Source: Catonia carolina (taxonomy: Eukaryota > Arthropoda > Insecta > Hemiptera > Achilidae). Taken from it: a stretch of DNA of 64,000 nt. The first letter of the stretch is position 1, and each line of letters starts with the position of its first letter. Below the pieces are notes generated by a model. That model did not search any database. It had not been told where the DNA came from and worked only from the letters and a program-made list of their open reading frames with translations. Positions 21,467 through 32,548 of this stretch are shown here, piece after piece. The stretch lies in assembly GCA_035578175.1 (NCBI GenBank), contig JAQMRL010000010.1, positions 29,194,284 through 29,258,283 of the forward strand. Direction: 5' to 3'. The translations under genes and the position numbers were made by a program.

Positions 21467-21479
21467 TAAAAATAAATAA

Positions 21480-21660
21480 TTTTATTTCATACTGCGGCCT
21501 TCGGACCAGCCCAGTCAGTCAGCTGGTAGAAAGTCGCTATTATTTGTTAAGTAACAGCGGTTGGGCAAGCAACTTTGTATGGTGACCAGTTGACAGCCGT
21601 CCATGAACAAACTCTACTGGGGTCCCCTGTTCAAACTCATGTCAAATCCACGTCAAAAAA
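21480..21660. repeat. Possible additional SINE-like repeat
   Basis: TAACAGCGGTTGGGCAAGC at about 21553 is shared with 46055 (TAACAGTTGGGCAAGC). A promoter-like TCCCCTGTTCAAACTC is present at about 21623. The boundaries are unclear. Confidence 0.3.
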
Positions 21661-21950
21661 ATACAGTAAAAAGCAGAGATCAAATTGGGTAGTTGTCATC
21701 AATGTACAGTTCCCGATAAAAAATAAAAGCTAAAAATAAATTTCATACTGCAGTACAACCTGTCACATCCAGACCTGTGATATCCAAACGTATCTCCGAA
21801 CTAATTTTTCCATTTGGTTAGCGAAATGGTTAGGGATGGAAAAGTGAAAATTGCAGCTGCAATATGGTTTGCCAGTTTGCAGACCTTATACAAGTCCTAC
21901 CTGGATGTGAAGAAATCAGTGATATGAAGTCAAGAAGTTTAACTGAACAT

Positions 21951-22400
21951 GAAGTAAACAAAATTACAAATAGTGACATCATATAAATGCTGTGCAATAG
22001 AGACAATTTTTTTTTTTTGTTGAACGTCTGACTTCTGCAATTACTGCTAATGCAGATGGTGAAGGATGAAATGAAGTAAACAAAATTACATATAGTGACA
22101 TCATATAAATGCTGTACAATAGACAATTTTTTTTTGAACGTCTGACTGTTCTGCAATTACTGCTGATGCAGGCGGTGAAGGATGAAATGAAGTAAACAAA
22201 ATTACAGATAGTGACATATAAATGCTGTGCAATGGAGACAATTTTTTTTTTGGTTGAACGTCTGACTGTTTTGCAATTACTGCTAATGCAGACGGTGAAG
22301 GATGAAATGATTTTTTGTAATGTATGAAAATATGCCGTACCTGAATGGGATTCGAACCCAAGACTGCATGATGAGAGGTGAGCAATAGAGATGAGGAAAT
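21951..22400 (-). mobile_element. SINE (type A tail, second head type) with three tandem ~120-bp units
   Basis: On the minus strand the head (22400-22320) has GGGTTCGAATCCCATTCAGG as box B and continues GTACGGCATATTTTC. The tail block CGTCTGCATTAGCAGTAATT...ACAGTCAGACGTTCAACC plus about 60 bp of adjoining sequence (TTGTCTCCATTGCACAGC) is then repeated three times head to tail: 22308-22189, 22188-22073, 22072-21951. Each unit contains its own A-run. The long minus-strand frames here are products of this repeat, not genes. Confidence 0.75.
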
Positions 22401-22623
22401 ATCTGAACCCAAAGAGGATGACAACAAGCCTACAATAAGTCAGTGATGCATTCAAGACCATTGGATATCTGATCAGTTAAGTTGAATATTAAACTTTTAA
22501 GGAGTTTGATTGACATGGCCTCCAAAAAACATGTGTGGTGTGTGAAGCAGATGAAAATCACAGACTTTTATTTTTAGTACATACTGATGTAGGCGTACTG
22601 TTAGTAAAATTTTTAACCAGTTT

Positions 22624-23716
22624 TACTTTTTACTTTCTCTTGTCCTATATGAATAATATATGGAGGACAAGTATTGCTTTCATGTCAATTTTTCTAAAAC
22701 AAGTTTTCACCGGATATACACGTTTTTAGACCCCCTGAACCCAAAAATTGTGTTTTTAGCAATTGGTCTCTGCGTTTGTACACAAAATATCTCAATAACG
22801 GAATATTCTACGAAGTTGATACTTAGAATTTAAGTAAGGTACCACTAGAGGACGCAATACGAAAATTTCCATTAAAATCGGTCAGTCGGAAGTAGTAGTT
22901 TATTCGTGTAATTTTGTACTGTTTTGCGATTTTCTCAAAAATGGCTCCTAGTAATTTTCTTTAAAATCACCTTATTTACCTCATTTTTTATGCTCGGCCA
23001 GATAGGCTAAGCACCATGTCTGCTGAAATTCTTGGGGAGGCTGTGTTGTGGAAAAAAATGGTTTTTTTTTAGATTACAGACTTAATATGAATATTAGGGC
23101 AAAAGTATATATAATTGAAGTTGCAGAACCCCGCTGAAAAACCTTCAACTTTTATATATAAAGTTTTTTTTTTGGTAAAACGCTTAGTTTAGCTGTAATT
23201 AGTGATTTTAAGTTTTTTTCATCAAAATCTGTAAAAAAATTAAATTTTTTAAGATTTCGGCCTTAGTATGCATTTTAGAACAAAGAAGTATATAATCAAA
23301 TTTGTTGGAAACTTAAAAACGTACACTAGTTATTTTAAGGGTTTTTTTTACAGAGCCTAGTTTAGTGTAAAAGAGTGATTTTCCGTATTATTAAGCCAAA
23401 CTGAGGCAGGTTTTTATTTTGCATCATTCACTCATGATTAAAGTTAGGTTATGTTTTTCAGTTTTTTTTATTTATTTCAAGTTGCATCAACAACTTGATC
23501 ATTAGCAGCTATGTAATGATGGGTTTTGGCACGTAATAATTTCTAGACACTAGCTGGGAATCGAACCTGGGATCTCAGCTTAGTAGGCTAGTGTGCTATC
23601 CACTATGTCATAGAGGCAGCCATTTTTCATTTTACATTTACTATTGTTAGGTTATATTTTTCATTGTTTACATTGGCAAGAGAAAGTCATTTGAGTGTTT
23701 CACACAACAGATTTTT
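22624..23716 (+). mobile_element. HINE/DINE-like repeat copy f with SINE insertion
   Basis: Begins TTTTTACTTTCTCTTGTCC and ends GGCAAGAGAAAGTCATTTGA and GTGTTTCACACAACAG. The TG tract is almost absent (GTCTCTGCGTTTGTAC), so microsatellite length varies strongly among copies. It is more diverged than copies e, g and l. The SINE lies at 23505-23626. Confidence 0.8.
23505..23626 (-). mobile_element. tRNA-derived SINE, type B
   Basis: On the minus strand the head GCCTCTATGACATAGTGGAT (box A part) is followed by CCCAGGTTCGATTCCCAGC (box B) and ACGTGCCAAAACCCATCATT. Related copies are at 29915, 30262, 43445 and 59930. Confidence 0.75.
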
Positions 23717-23893
23717 GTATTTGAAAGAGTACTACAGTGTACATACAAATGCTAAACCAATAGAAACGTCTAAAATAACATCCAACAACAAACGTGTTCA
23801 TTATTTCTGACCCTCCAGCGATTTATAAAAATGGTCTTGTGATATCTGGATCAGCTAGTTCCCATATTAGTCTGGATGTGACAGGTTGTACTG

Positions 23894-24957
23894 TATAAGT
23901 TTTTACTTATATCGTGTGGTCATAAGCATACACATGATGGTTTTTTTAAACGACAAAATTTAAAAAAAATAGGTAACAGGTGTTGTACTTTGTTTGAGCT
24001 GTTAAGCAGTGAAAGTGTTAATATTGTGGCCTTAGTAATTTCAGTCTGGCTTTATTTCACCAGGGTAGCTGAAACATTTTGCTAGATGCAACTCAATAAT
24101 GTAGCTTTCTTAGAGCAATGTTTGTATAAAGTTTTATTATTTTTAGGTCTACAATCAGATCCTGAGAGATTGCTTGCAATTTAGAATCTCTATAACAAAA
24201 CCGTAAACTTTTTGTTATAAAAGTATCGTAATAAGTTTACCAAAAGCAATAAATGGTATTATTTTTTATTTATTTATAAATTATATTTTGTATTTTAATT
24301 TATTTTGTTTTCTTTTAGGAATCATAATAATTGACCAGTAGATATTCTGAATTTGTTTTCTTTTTCATAAGATTTAATGTTCCTTTGAAAGATTACACCT
24401 ACTCATACATTTTGATAGCAAATATTATTTGGGTAAGTAATTTTAAAAATTTGTTATACTTTTAGAAAATATGTTCTCTGAACTGTACCTATTAAAAATT
24501 AGGGTTGTGTCTCATAAATGTTGGCTTTTAGGTGTGTAATTTTCGTTTTACACACCTCTTGGCACCACTCAAGCTCCATTCACAGCAGAGCTATTCAGGT
24601 TTCCTTTGGGTTTCTTTTTGTATATTTTCCTAAAATTGATGTGAATGAATTCTTTCCAAAACGCTGGTATGATGGCACGATAACTAGTGTTAATAATGGA
24701 AACAGACATTTTATTTCATTCAAAAGCATTATTATAGCCTAAGTGTAAAATAAAGGTTTAGGTTATCACATGTATTCTCTGATCTGGTATTTACCAATAT
24801 TATCATTATGAATGAAAAGAAGAAATACAAAGGTTAGATTTTCATGATAATTTGTCTTAAGGTGATACTGTTCTATCACTCTGCACAGGTTATACATCAG
24901 ACTAGATGGTTTCACACCATGATGTTTAAATTCCTGCAGATTTTCTCAAATAATAAT
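23894..24957. other. Non-repetitive interval, nothing recognised
   Basis: About 1 kb without matches to the repeat families. An acceptor-like TTTTGTTTTCTTTTAG occurs near 24304-24319, but no coding exon follows it. Confidence 0.4.
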
Positions 24958-25829
24958 ATTACTTTCTCTTGCCTATATGAATATATAGGAAGGAAAGTAT
25001 TGTTTTCATGTCGATTTTAAGAAATCGAGTTTTCGCCGGATCTACACGTTTTCAGACCCCCTGAACCCAAAAAACATGTTTTTAGCGATTGGTCTGTGTG
25101 TTTGTGTGTGTGTATACAAAATATCTCAAGAACGGAACATCGTACGAACTTGAAACTTAAGTTACATACCACTACCGGACCTGACATGAACATTTTCATC
25201 AAAATCGGTCAACCTGAAATGGTAGTTTATTCGTGTAATTTTTCACTTTTATGCGATTTCTTTAAAATCGCCTGATTTACTAAATTTTTTATGCTCTACA
25301 AGTTAGGGTAGGCGACATGTTTGCTGAAATTCTTGGTAAGGCTGTTTTCGTGTAAACAAATTATTTTTTTAAGATTGAGGCTTGAATATGCATTTAAGCG
25401 CAAAAATGTAACTTTTATTTCAAACATTTTTTTGTATAATGCTTAGTTTAGCGGTAATTAGCGATTTTCTGTTTTTTCTCACGAAAACGTGTGAAAAATT
25501 GATTTTTTTAACATTTCGGCCTTAGTACGCACTTTACGACAAAAGTGTATATAACCAAATTCATTGAAAATTAAAAGATCTATAACTTTTATTTGAAGCA
25601 TTTTTCTCTTCAGAGCCTAGTTTAGCGTGAAAGAGTGATTTTCTGTATTTTTAAGCCAAACTGAGGTCGATTTTCATTTTGCATCTTTCACTCATGATTA
25701 AAATAAGGTTATGTTTATTGAGGTTAGTTTTTGTTTATTTCTAATGTTTTATTACTAATGTTAGGTTTATTCTTTATTATTTGCATTGGCAAGAGAAAGT
25801 TGTGTGAGTGTTTCACACCAGATTTTTTT
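24958..25829 (+). mobile_element. HINE/DINE-like repeat, near-complete copy g
   Basis: Has both termini (ACTTTCTCTTGCC at 24961; GGCAAGAGAAAG then GTGTGAGTGTTTCACACCAG at the right end) and a short TG tract. A small deletion removes part of the GATTTTCTC...CGATTTTTTT block. Confidence 0.85.
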
Positions 25830-26536
25830 GACTTTAGTCTTAATAAAAACAAAATAATACCATTAAACTTGTAGCTTGGTTATTTTGTTTTACTATCAAT
25901 ATTACTTTGAAATCAAACTCATTGTTTGTGTGTTTTAAATGGGTGACATGCACTTTATAATACCTTGTACAGTACTACTGCCTGCCCAACATAAAGCCGG
26001 CTTTTATATATGAGGAGATAGTTTTATCTAAAGTCCGTTTTTTGTTAATTGAGTCCTGTTGTAAACAAACTTAATCCATGTAAATACACAACGCACAAAC
26101 ACGCGTGGCGTTAGGTGAACTCTCTGCAAGCTAACCGGTGATCTGCTTTAAAAAACACCCACTCATTGCATTTTGTCAATTCAATCGTCAGTGGTATAAT
26201 GTAATAGGCCTAATAATAAAATTATAATTGTTTTTTCATTTTTATACACAAATTATTTTATTTTCACACGACATTATCAGTTATTTATAGATTGGTGTAA
26301 TGTAATAACAAAATAAATCTTATTGTATATGAGTCAGTCACATTTTGTAATACGTGGTGTGATGTCTTCATGATTTAGTGTGCGATTTGATTTAAAATGT
26401 TATTTATTTGCATCAATTTTCGTATTTTTCTCAGTTTTTGGGTGTTAGTGCGTGGTTGCGTATGTGATTGTGAGATAACACATGTATTGACATGTGATGG
26501 CCGACGAACCTTCTTCTTCCGGAAGTAAAAGTAAAT
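25830..26536. other. Non-repetitive interval with a candidate first exon at 26497
   Basis: At 26497 the plus strand has GTGATGGCCGACG, a good start context, and an open frame MADEPSSSGSKSKY that runs into the adjacent repeat at 26537. A GAAGTAAAA donor-like site lies after nine codons (26525). This could be a genuine first coding exon disrupted or closely followed by the repeat. No homology is visible. Confidence 0.25.
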
Positions 26537-27465
26537 ATAAAAAATCTGGTGTGAAACACTCAAAACTTTCCTTGCCAATGCAAATAATTAACAATAAACC
26601 TAACATTATTAATAAAACATTAGAAATAAACAATAAAACTAACTTCAATAACATAACCTAATAATCATGAGTGAAAATGAAAATCAACCTCAGTTTGGCT
26701 TAAAAATACGGAAAATCACTCTTTCACGCTAAACTAGGCTCTGTAGAGAAAAATGCTTTAAATTAAAGTTGTAGATCTTTTTATTTCCTATAAAATTGAT
26801 TATGTATTTTTGTCGTAAAATGCATACTAATGCTGAATTCTTAAAAAAATCGATTTTTCTTATGTTTTCGTGAGAAAAAAAATAAGAAAATCGCTAATTT
26901 CCACTAAACTAAGCGGTATACAAAAAAATGTTACAAATAAACGTAGTAGGATTTTAAATTCTCTACATTTTGTATTATATAAATTTTACGCTAAAATGCA
27001 TTTTAAAGCCGTAATCTTTAAAAAAAAACAATTTCTTTACGTGAAAACAGCCTCACCAAGAATTTCAGCAAACATGGCGCCTACTCCATCTGGTAGAGCA
27101 TAAAAAATTAAGTAAACCAGGCGATTTTAAAAAAATCGTAGGACCAGTTTTTGAAAGAATCGCAAAAAAGTGAAAAATTACACGAATAAACTACTACATC
27201 CGGTTGCCCGATTTTGATGAAAATGTTCATGTTGGGTCTGGTAGTGGCATGTAACTTACGTTTCAAGTTTCAAGTACATACGATGTTTCGTTCTTGAGAT
27301 ATTCTGTTCATACACACACACACACAGACCAATCACTAAAAACATGTTTTTTTGAGTTCAGGGGGTCTAAAAACGTGTAGATCTGGTGAAAACTCGATTT
27401 TGAAAAATTGACATGAAAACAATACTTTCCTTCCTATGTATTCATATAGGAAAGGGAAAGTAAAA
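26537..27465 (-). mobile_element. HINE/DINE-like repeat, near-complete copy h
   Basis: Minus-oriented: begins AAATCTGGTGTGAAACACTC (hairpin end), runs through all blocks, and ends CATATAGGAAAGGGAAAGT at the other terminus. The microsatellite is a short (CA)n near 27310. Confidence 0.85.
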
Positions 27466-27721
27466 AAACGGTTATATCAATAAGAAAGTGATGCCAACAT
27501 GTGAAAAGTTATTATCGGTTTTGAAAGAATGGAAAAATTTTAGTTGGAAACTTTGTACGTTAAGAAAATTTTTAAAGGAAATGGGGTTTAAGTGGAAAGG
27601 TGTCAGTCACGATGAAGTACTGTATATTAATTAAAATGCAACATGTGGTTAACAAACGGTGTAATTGCACTGTAGCAAAATATAGTGTCTCACTGTTGAG
27701 GTTGGTAGCACTGTCCAATTG
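27466..27721. other. Spacer, nothing recognised
   Basis: No supported feature. Confidence 0.35.
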
Positions 27722-28515
27722 GGTGGGTGTGTGTATGAGTGTGTGTGTGCGCACGCGCGTGTGTGTGTGAACAGAATATCTCAAGAACGAAACATTGTAC
27801 GAACTTGAAACTTAAGTCACATACCACTACCAGACCCGACACGAACATTTTTATCAAAATCGGTGAACCGAAAGTAGTAGTTTATTCGTACAATTTTTCA
27901 CTTATTGTGATTTTCTCAAAAACTGGTCCTACGATTTTTTTTCTGGTCTACAAGGTATGGTAGACGCCATGTTTGCTGAAAATCTTGGTGAAGCTGTTTT
28001 CACATATTAAATTGTTTTTTTAAGATTGCGGCTTTAATATGCATTTTAGCGCAAAAATGTATGTAATAAAAGTTGTAGAGAATTGAATATCCTACAACTT
28101 TTATTTCAAACATATTTTGTATAACGCTTAGTTTAGCGATAATTAGCGATTTTCTGTTTTTCTCTCATGAAAACGTGTGAAAAATCGATTTTTTTAAGAT
28201 TTCGGCTTTAGTATGCATTTTACGACAAAAGTGTATATATTCAATTTTATAGGAAATAAAAAGATCTACAAATTTAATTTAAAGCATTTTTCTCTACAGA
28301 GCCTAGTTTAGCGTGAAAGAGTGATTTTCCGTATTTTTAAGCCAAACTGAGGTAGATTTTCATTTTGCGTCTTTCCTTCATGATTAAAATAAGGTTATGA
28401 TTTTTGAGGTTAGTTTTTTGTTTATTTCTAATGTTTTATTACTAATGTTAGGTTATATTGGTCTTTATTTGCATTAGCAAGAGAAAGTTGTGTGAGTGTT
28501 TCACACCAGATTTTT
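27722..28515 (+). mobile_element. HINE/DINE-like repeat copy i, 5' truncated at the microsatellite
   Basis: The copy starts within the TG/CG microsatellite at about 27725 and continues to the hairpin end GTGTGAGTGTTTCACACCAG. The missing first ~170 bp suggests truncation or recombination at the simple repeat. Confidence 0.85.
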
Positions 28516-28785
28516 AAATAAATATTGTCTATATGTTGCTACATCTTTGACATTGTGTTTTTATGGATGGTATCCTCCATCACAGCTTTTACTACAAGAG
28601 ATACCTACAGTAGTTCCATATTTTTTATAAAATTCATTTTTTGTTCAATTTAATTTTGTTTCATTGTTGTTATTTTAAGGTGCAGTAATGTAATTTTATT
28701 TAGGTTAAATTTTCTATACCGTACTGATTTGGTTTTTGCCTTTATATTGTATTATAATATGTGGAATAAAGATTATTATTATTAT
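28516..28785 (+). repeat. Possible LINE 3' UTR ending in (ATT)n
   Basis: The block ends GTGGAATAAAGATTATTATTA, a polyadenylation signal followed by a trinucleotide tail, a common ending of non-LTR retroposons. No coding remnant was recognised upstream. Confidence 0.35.
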
Positions 28786-29725
28786 TTAAGAACAGAAGAA
28801 GTAGAGGTGTGAGAGTGGAGGGGTGTGTTTGCTGAATGAAGTGGTGAGAAGGGTTAAGTGTTTCAAGTACCTTGGTTCATGCCTCACCGAGAGTGGAGGA
28901 CTGGAGGAGGAAATTAACCATAGAATACAAGCTGGATGGAATAACTGGAGGCGAATGACAGGTGTATTGTGTGACAGAAGGATTGGGACAAAAATGAAGG
29001 GAAAGATATATAAGACAGTGATTAGACCGGCATTGTTATATGGTAGTGAGACTTGGCCTATGACGAGGAGACAGGGAAACAAGTTGGAGGTTGCGGAAAT
29101 GAGGATGTTGAGGTGGATGCAGGGGAAGACTAGGAAAGATAGGATACGGAATGAGGTGGTAAGGGAGTCTGTGGGAGTGATAGAAGTGTCCAAGAAGGTT
29201 CAGGAACGAAGGCTGCAGTGGTATGGACATTTGATGCGTAGGGAGGAGGAGTATGTGGGGAGGGTTGTGGATGGATTGGTGGTGGATGGGGTGAGAGGGA
29301 GGGGGAGACCCCGGAGAAGATGGAGAGACGCTGTGGCGGACGACTTGAGGGAGAAGGGCCTGAGCGAGGAGGATGTGGTGGATCGGAGGGAGTGGAGGAG
29401 AAGAGTACGGAACAGCGACCCCTGAGGAAGGGAAAAGCTGAGGAAGAAGAAGAAGAAGAAGTAGAGGTGTAAAAGATATTAGTCAGAGTAATCTCCTCTG
29501 AAAGTTATGAATTTCATTATACAGCCAGACCCTGTGGTGAATGAAGTGAAGGTGTCATTTGCAGAGTGGAAACTATGTGCTTATCCGAGGCATGGTGATA
29601 AGCATACTTTTCCACTCGGTGAGTTGTGGCAATGGTAAACCACCTCACTCCTCGTTTTATTTAGTAAAACCTCTACAGGTTTAAACCAGCCTTCTGGCTG
29701 ATGACCTAAACAACAACAACAAACT
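28786..29725 (+). mobile_element. Type D retroposon (AAC-tailed), split by a LINE
   Basis: The element reads ATTTAAGAACAGAAGAAGTA at the left and resumes at 29471 with AAAAGATATTAGTCAGAG. It continues through ACAGCCAGACCCTGTGGTGA and ends GGCTGATGACCTAAACAACA. The same order is seen uninterrupted at 39738-40014 and inverted at 56407-56690, which shows the LINE at 28811-29454 is a later insertion. Confidence 0.75.
28811..29454 (+). pseudogene. LINE (type L2) C-terminal fragment inserted with a 16-bp target duplication
   Basis: A 5'-truncated LINE end encodes about 200 residues. It opens near VKCFKYLGSCLTESGGLEEE, passes WNNWRRMTGVLCDRRIGTKM and KGKIYKTVIRPALLYGSETW, then MLRWMQGKTRKDRIRNEVV and RRLQWYGHLMRREEEYVGR, and ends GRGRPRRRWRDAVADDLREK. 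These are the classic C-terminal blocks after the RT domain of RTE/Jockey-like polyproteins. The frame is open to its stop, so the insertion is fairly young. The direct repeat GAAGAAGTAGAGGTGT (28795-28810 and 29455-29470) flanks it, and the element ends in a GAA-rich tail. The complementary strand also shows an open frame, which is a shadow. Confidence 0.9.
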
Positions 29726-29914
29726 TAAAGTATCATATGGTATACAAAAGACACTTGCTTTCATAACTAAAGGCACCATGTTAAAATACAGTAGTACCTC
29801 GAATTTCCAAGGGCGGATTAACCGGGTTTGGGAAAACAATAAATTCAAAAAGATTTACTGGGCAAAACCAGTAAAAATGACTAAGGAAGTTTATTTTTAG
29901 GAAAATTTATTCTA

Positions 29915-30052
29915 TTTTGAATGGGTTGGAATAATGGGTTTTAACTTGTGGAAGTTTCCAGACCCTAGCCGGGAATCGAACTCGGGACCCTAGCCGAGAC
30001 CTGTGCATTGTAGGCTAGCGCCCTACCGCTACTCTACAGAGGTAGCATTAAA
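29915..30052 (-). mobile_element. tRNA-derived SINE, type B (first tandem unit)
   Basis: On the minus strand the box A region lies in AGAGTAGCGGTAGGGCGCTA and box B is GAGTTCGATTCCCGGC. The body ends with CCATTATTCCAACCC. Confidence 0.7.
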
Positions 30053-30261
30053 AATAACTTTATTTTGTTATTTTACTTGTGTTGTGTCTGTATGTAAACA
30101 CAGTGTATGTGTTGGACTTATAGTCCAACACATATTATAGTAGTACCTCGAATATCCAGGGGCGGTTTAATCGAGTTGGTGAAAACAATAAATTCAAAAA
30201 GATTTACCGGACAAAACCAGTAAAAATGACTAAGGAAGTTTAGTTTTAGGAAAATTTATTC

Positions 30262-30400
30262 AATTTTGAATGTGTTGGAATAGTGGGTTTTAACATGTGA
30301 AAGTTTCCAGACCCTAACCGGGAATTGAACCTGGGACCCTAGCCGGGACGTCTGCATTGTAGGCTAGCGCCCTACAGCTTCTCTACAGAGGTGGCATTAA
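30262..30400 (-). mobile_element. tRNA-derived SINE, type B (second tandem unit)
   Basis: Near-copy of 29915-30052 within the duplicated unit. Box B reads CAGGTTCAATTCCCGG. The second unit differs from the first by scattered substitutions, so the duplication is not recent. Confidence 0.7.
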
Positions 30401-30540
30401 AAATAACTTTATTTTGTTATTTTACTTGTGTTGTGTCTGTATGTAAATACAGTATATGTGTTGGACTTATACTTCGTTAGCTGGTTTTGTTTGTGATTAC
30501 TAACAAGCACAAAGGATTTTAAGTGCTCATTTCTTGATAA

Positions 30541-31512
30541 CGGGTGTTTTATTAAGGATGCAACCCTGATTATAAAGATAGAAGTAATACATCGGTGAAT
30601 TTTCTGTCCCCCAATCGGTATGTTGGCAACAGTGTACTCAAGGCCAACTACCTAAGACAGTTAAAATGTTCCAGTCAAGCATTAGTGTGGTGACAGCAGT
30701 CGTTTCGTTATATTGTGTTAGCAATGGTTTTTTCCAAGGAAGAACGCGTGTTTATTGTAGAGACTTACATAGCGAGTAAATCTTACAAATGTGTGCAAGA
30801 TAAGTTTCAGTTGAAATTTCTCCGTTCTGCCGTTCCGAATAAATCGTCAATATTGCGTTTGATAAATAAATTCCGTAGAACTGGGAGTTCTAAATAAATT
30901 TTGCGGAAGTTCTCGAAGATTTGAAAAATCGTTTGACTCAATCACCTAAAAAATCGCTTAGAAGATTATCTTCGCAAGCTGGGCTAACATTAACTACTGT
31001 TTTCAGAGCTACGAAAAAGTTAAATTTGCATCCTTATCGCGTTGGCGTAACTCATGAACTGAAAGCTACAGACCATTAGAAACGATTACAATATTGTCGG
31101 TGGTTTCTATCTTTGGTTGAAGAAAATGGTACTCAATTGTTGGATCATTTTTATTTTAGTGATGAGGTTTGGTTTCATTTAGATGGCTATGTGAATAGTC
31201 AGAACTGTAGAATATGGAGTGCAACAAATCCTCATGCTTTTCATGAAAAAGCGTTGCACTCACGTAAAATTGGTGTTTGGTTATAGAAAGACAGCATGAG
31301 GATTTGTTCTTCCTTGGAAAAAGCCGTTGTTGACACAATGTAACGAAATGACTGCTGTCACCATATTAATGCTTGACTGGAACATTTTAACTGTCTTAGG
31401 TAATTGGCCTTGAGTACACTGCTGCCAACATACCGATTGGGGGACAGAAAATTTACCAATATATTACTTCTATCTTCTTATAATCAGGGTTGCGTCCTTA
31501 ATAAAACACCCG
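30541..31512 (+). mobile_element. Family E IS630/Tc1-type transposon, 5'-5' inverted derivative
   Basis: The left end CGGGTGTTTTATTAAGGATG leads into a transposase N-terminus (MVFSKEERVFIVETYIASKS ... NKSSILRLINKFRRTG) interrupted by a deletion/stop at about 30893. Then come LKNRLTQSPKKSLRRLSSQA and the region with LLDHFYFSDEVWFHL (the first catalytic Asp in FSDE). At about 31300 the sequence switches to an inverted copy of the element's own left end, so both termini (30541 and 31512) are the same end. The second and third catalytic residues are absent. Helix-turn-helix and DDE-type features are seen; the family call is by analogy with 61199-62266. Confidence 0.75.
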
Positions 31513-31643
31513 TTATTATCAAATAGCCATTACTGATATATGAAATAGCCATTGTAGTCATTACTGCCAGCAGCTCAACCGTAGTTTTCGGTTATCCGTG
31601 GCCTTCCTCTCCACCGTTATTCCGGATAATCGAGGTTTTACTG

Positions 31644-32406
31644 TTCGTTGCTTACTTGTGTAGAAGTTTGATGTCTCCATCAGTTATCAAAACCGTCTCC
31701 CATCTAGCTACATTTTTATCTTACCTTGGAAAACTAAACCGCTAAATTCTTTTAAAATGATGCTCATAGAATATTTTCCTCCTTGTCAACATAATTAGAT
31801 CAATTGCTAGAAAAAAGTAGTTAACTCGTTGACTGTTATGTGACCCAAATGTGTGTCACAGTTGTCTTTAAAAATGGGCCACGTGCATCAAAAATGAGTC
31901 ACAGTACATAAATTATTTTTAAGCCGTGTAATGTGGTTTGAAAAGCTACGGCTTCTGAGTGACATTGTACACTTAAATTTTTCAAATAGTTGGCCTTTTT
32001 CAAACAATAGGATATTGCATATACAGGTAGTTTTCCTTGTTGTCATGTACTAGAATGCTGCTATTATTTGTAATTTTATTATTTCTTTTGCTTATTTTGG
32101 TTGATTGAAATAGTCTAAAACTTTGTAACTTAACCCAGTTGTTTATTACATATTTTATTGTGACACAAAAAGGGATCACATTTCTCTGAAATGTAGAATC
32201 ATTCCAGCAGGCCATGTTACCCAAAACTTTTATCACAACTTTATTTTATAAAAAAGAAATAGTTGTTATTAAATAAATTAAGTAAAGTAAGAAGAAAAAT
32301 GAATGAAATGTGAAAAAAGTACGGTGGCCCAGCTATAAGTGTCACTAAATTTAGTGTGGCAGTCAACGTGTTAAATTATAATTATATTGAATTGTTTTTG
32401 TTTCAG
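31644..32406. other. Upstream region / intron of the 813-codon gene
   Basis: AT-rich with no recognised repeat. It ends in TTGTTTTTGTTTCAG at 32392-32406, a strong splice acceptor in front of the 813-codon reading frame, so at least part of it is probably a 5' UTR intron. Confidence 0.45.
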
Positions 32407-32548
32407 ATCTGATAAATCCACTTGTTAGTGGATTGCAACATTCTTTAAAGTTGGTAGCTAAAAGTGATATTAACAAAAAAATTTGCAAGATATTCCATTT
32501 ATTGATAAAAACTGAATAACAGAATTACAATTTTTGTAAGATTACAAA

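Larger units (their letters stand above)
21751..23893. mobile_element. Large CAGT-ended element (pogo-like) hosting nested repeats
   Basis: The left end CAGTACAACCTGTCACATCC and the perfectly matching inverted right end (ending 23893, followed by TA) define a 2143-bp element with 24-bp termini. The left target base pair reads TG. Inside lie a SINE with a triplicated tail (21951-22400) and a complete dominant-repeat copy (22624-23716) that itself holds a type B SINE. The element's own coding region is not visible. Confidence 0.65.
29789..31643. mobile_element. Candidate pogo-like element carrying tandem SINE-bearing units and element E
   Basis: The left edge CAGTAGTACCTCGAATTTCC (after TA) and right edge (complement CAGTAAAACCTCGATTATCC) resemble pogo/Tigger termini. 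The right outer dinucleotide is TT rather than TA, so the boundaries are tentative. The left ~330 bp are tandemly duplicated (29789-30118 and 30139-30462, both ending TTGGACTTATA). Confidence 0.4.

Noticed and set aside
21830..22461. Minus-strand frames of 108-160 codons
   Set aside because: They arise from the triplicated SINE tail; the protein repeats mirror the DNA repeats and no codon-level constraint is visible.
28786..29193. 135-codon minus-strand frame opposite the LINE fragment
   Set aside because: Shadow of the GC-rich plus-strand LINE C-terminus, whose product matches known LINE blocks.
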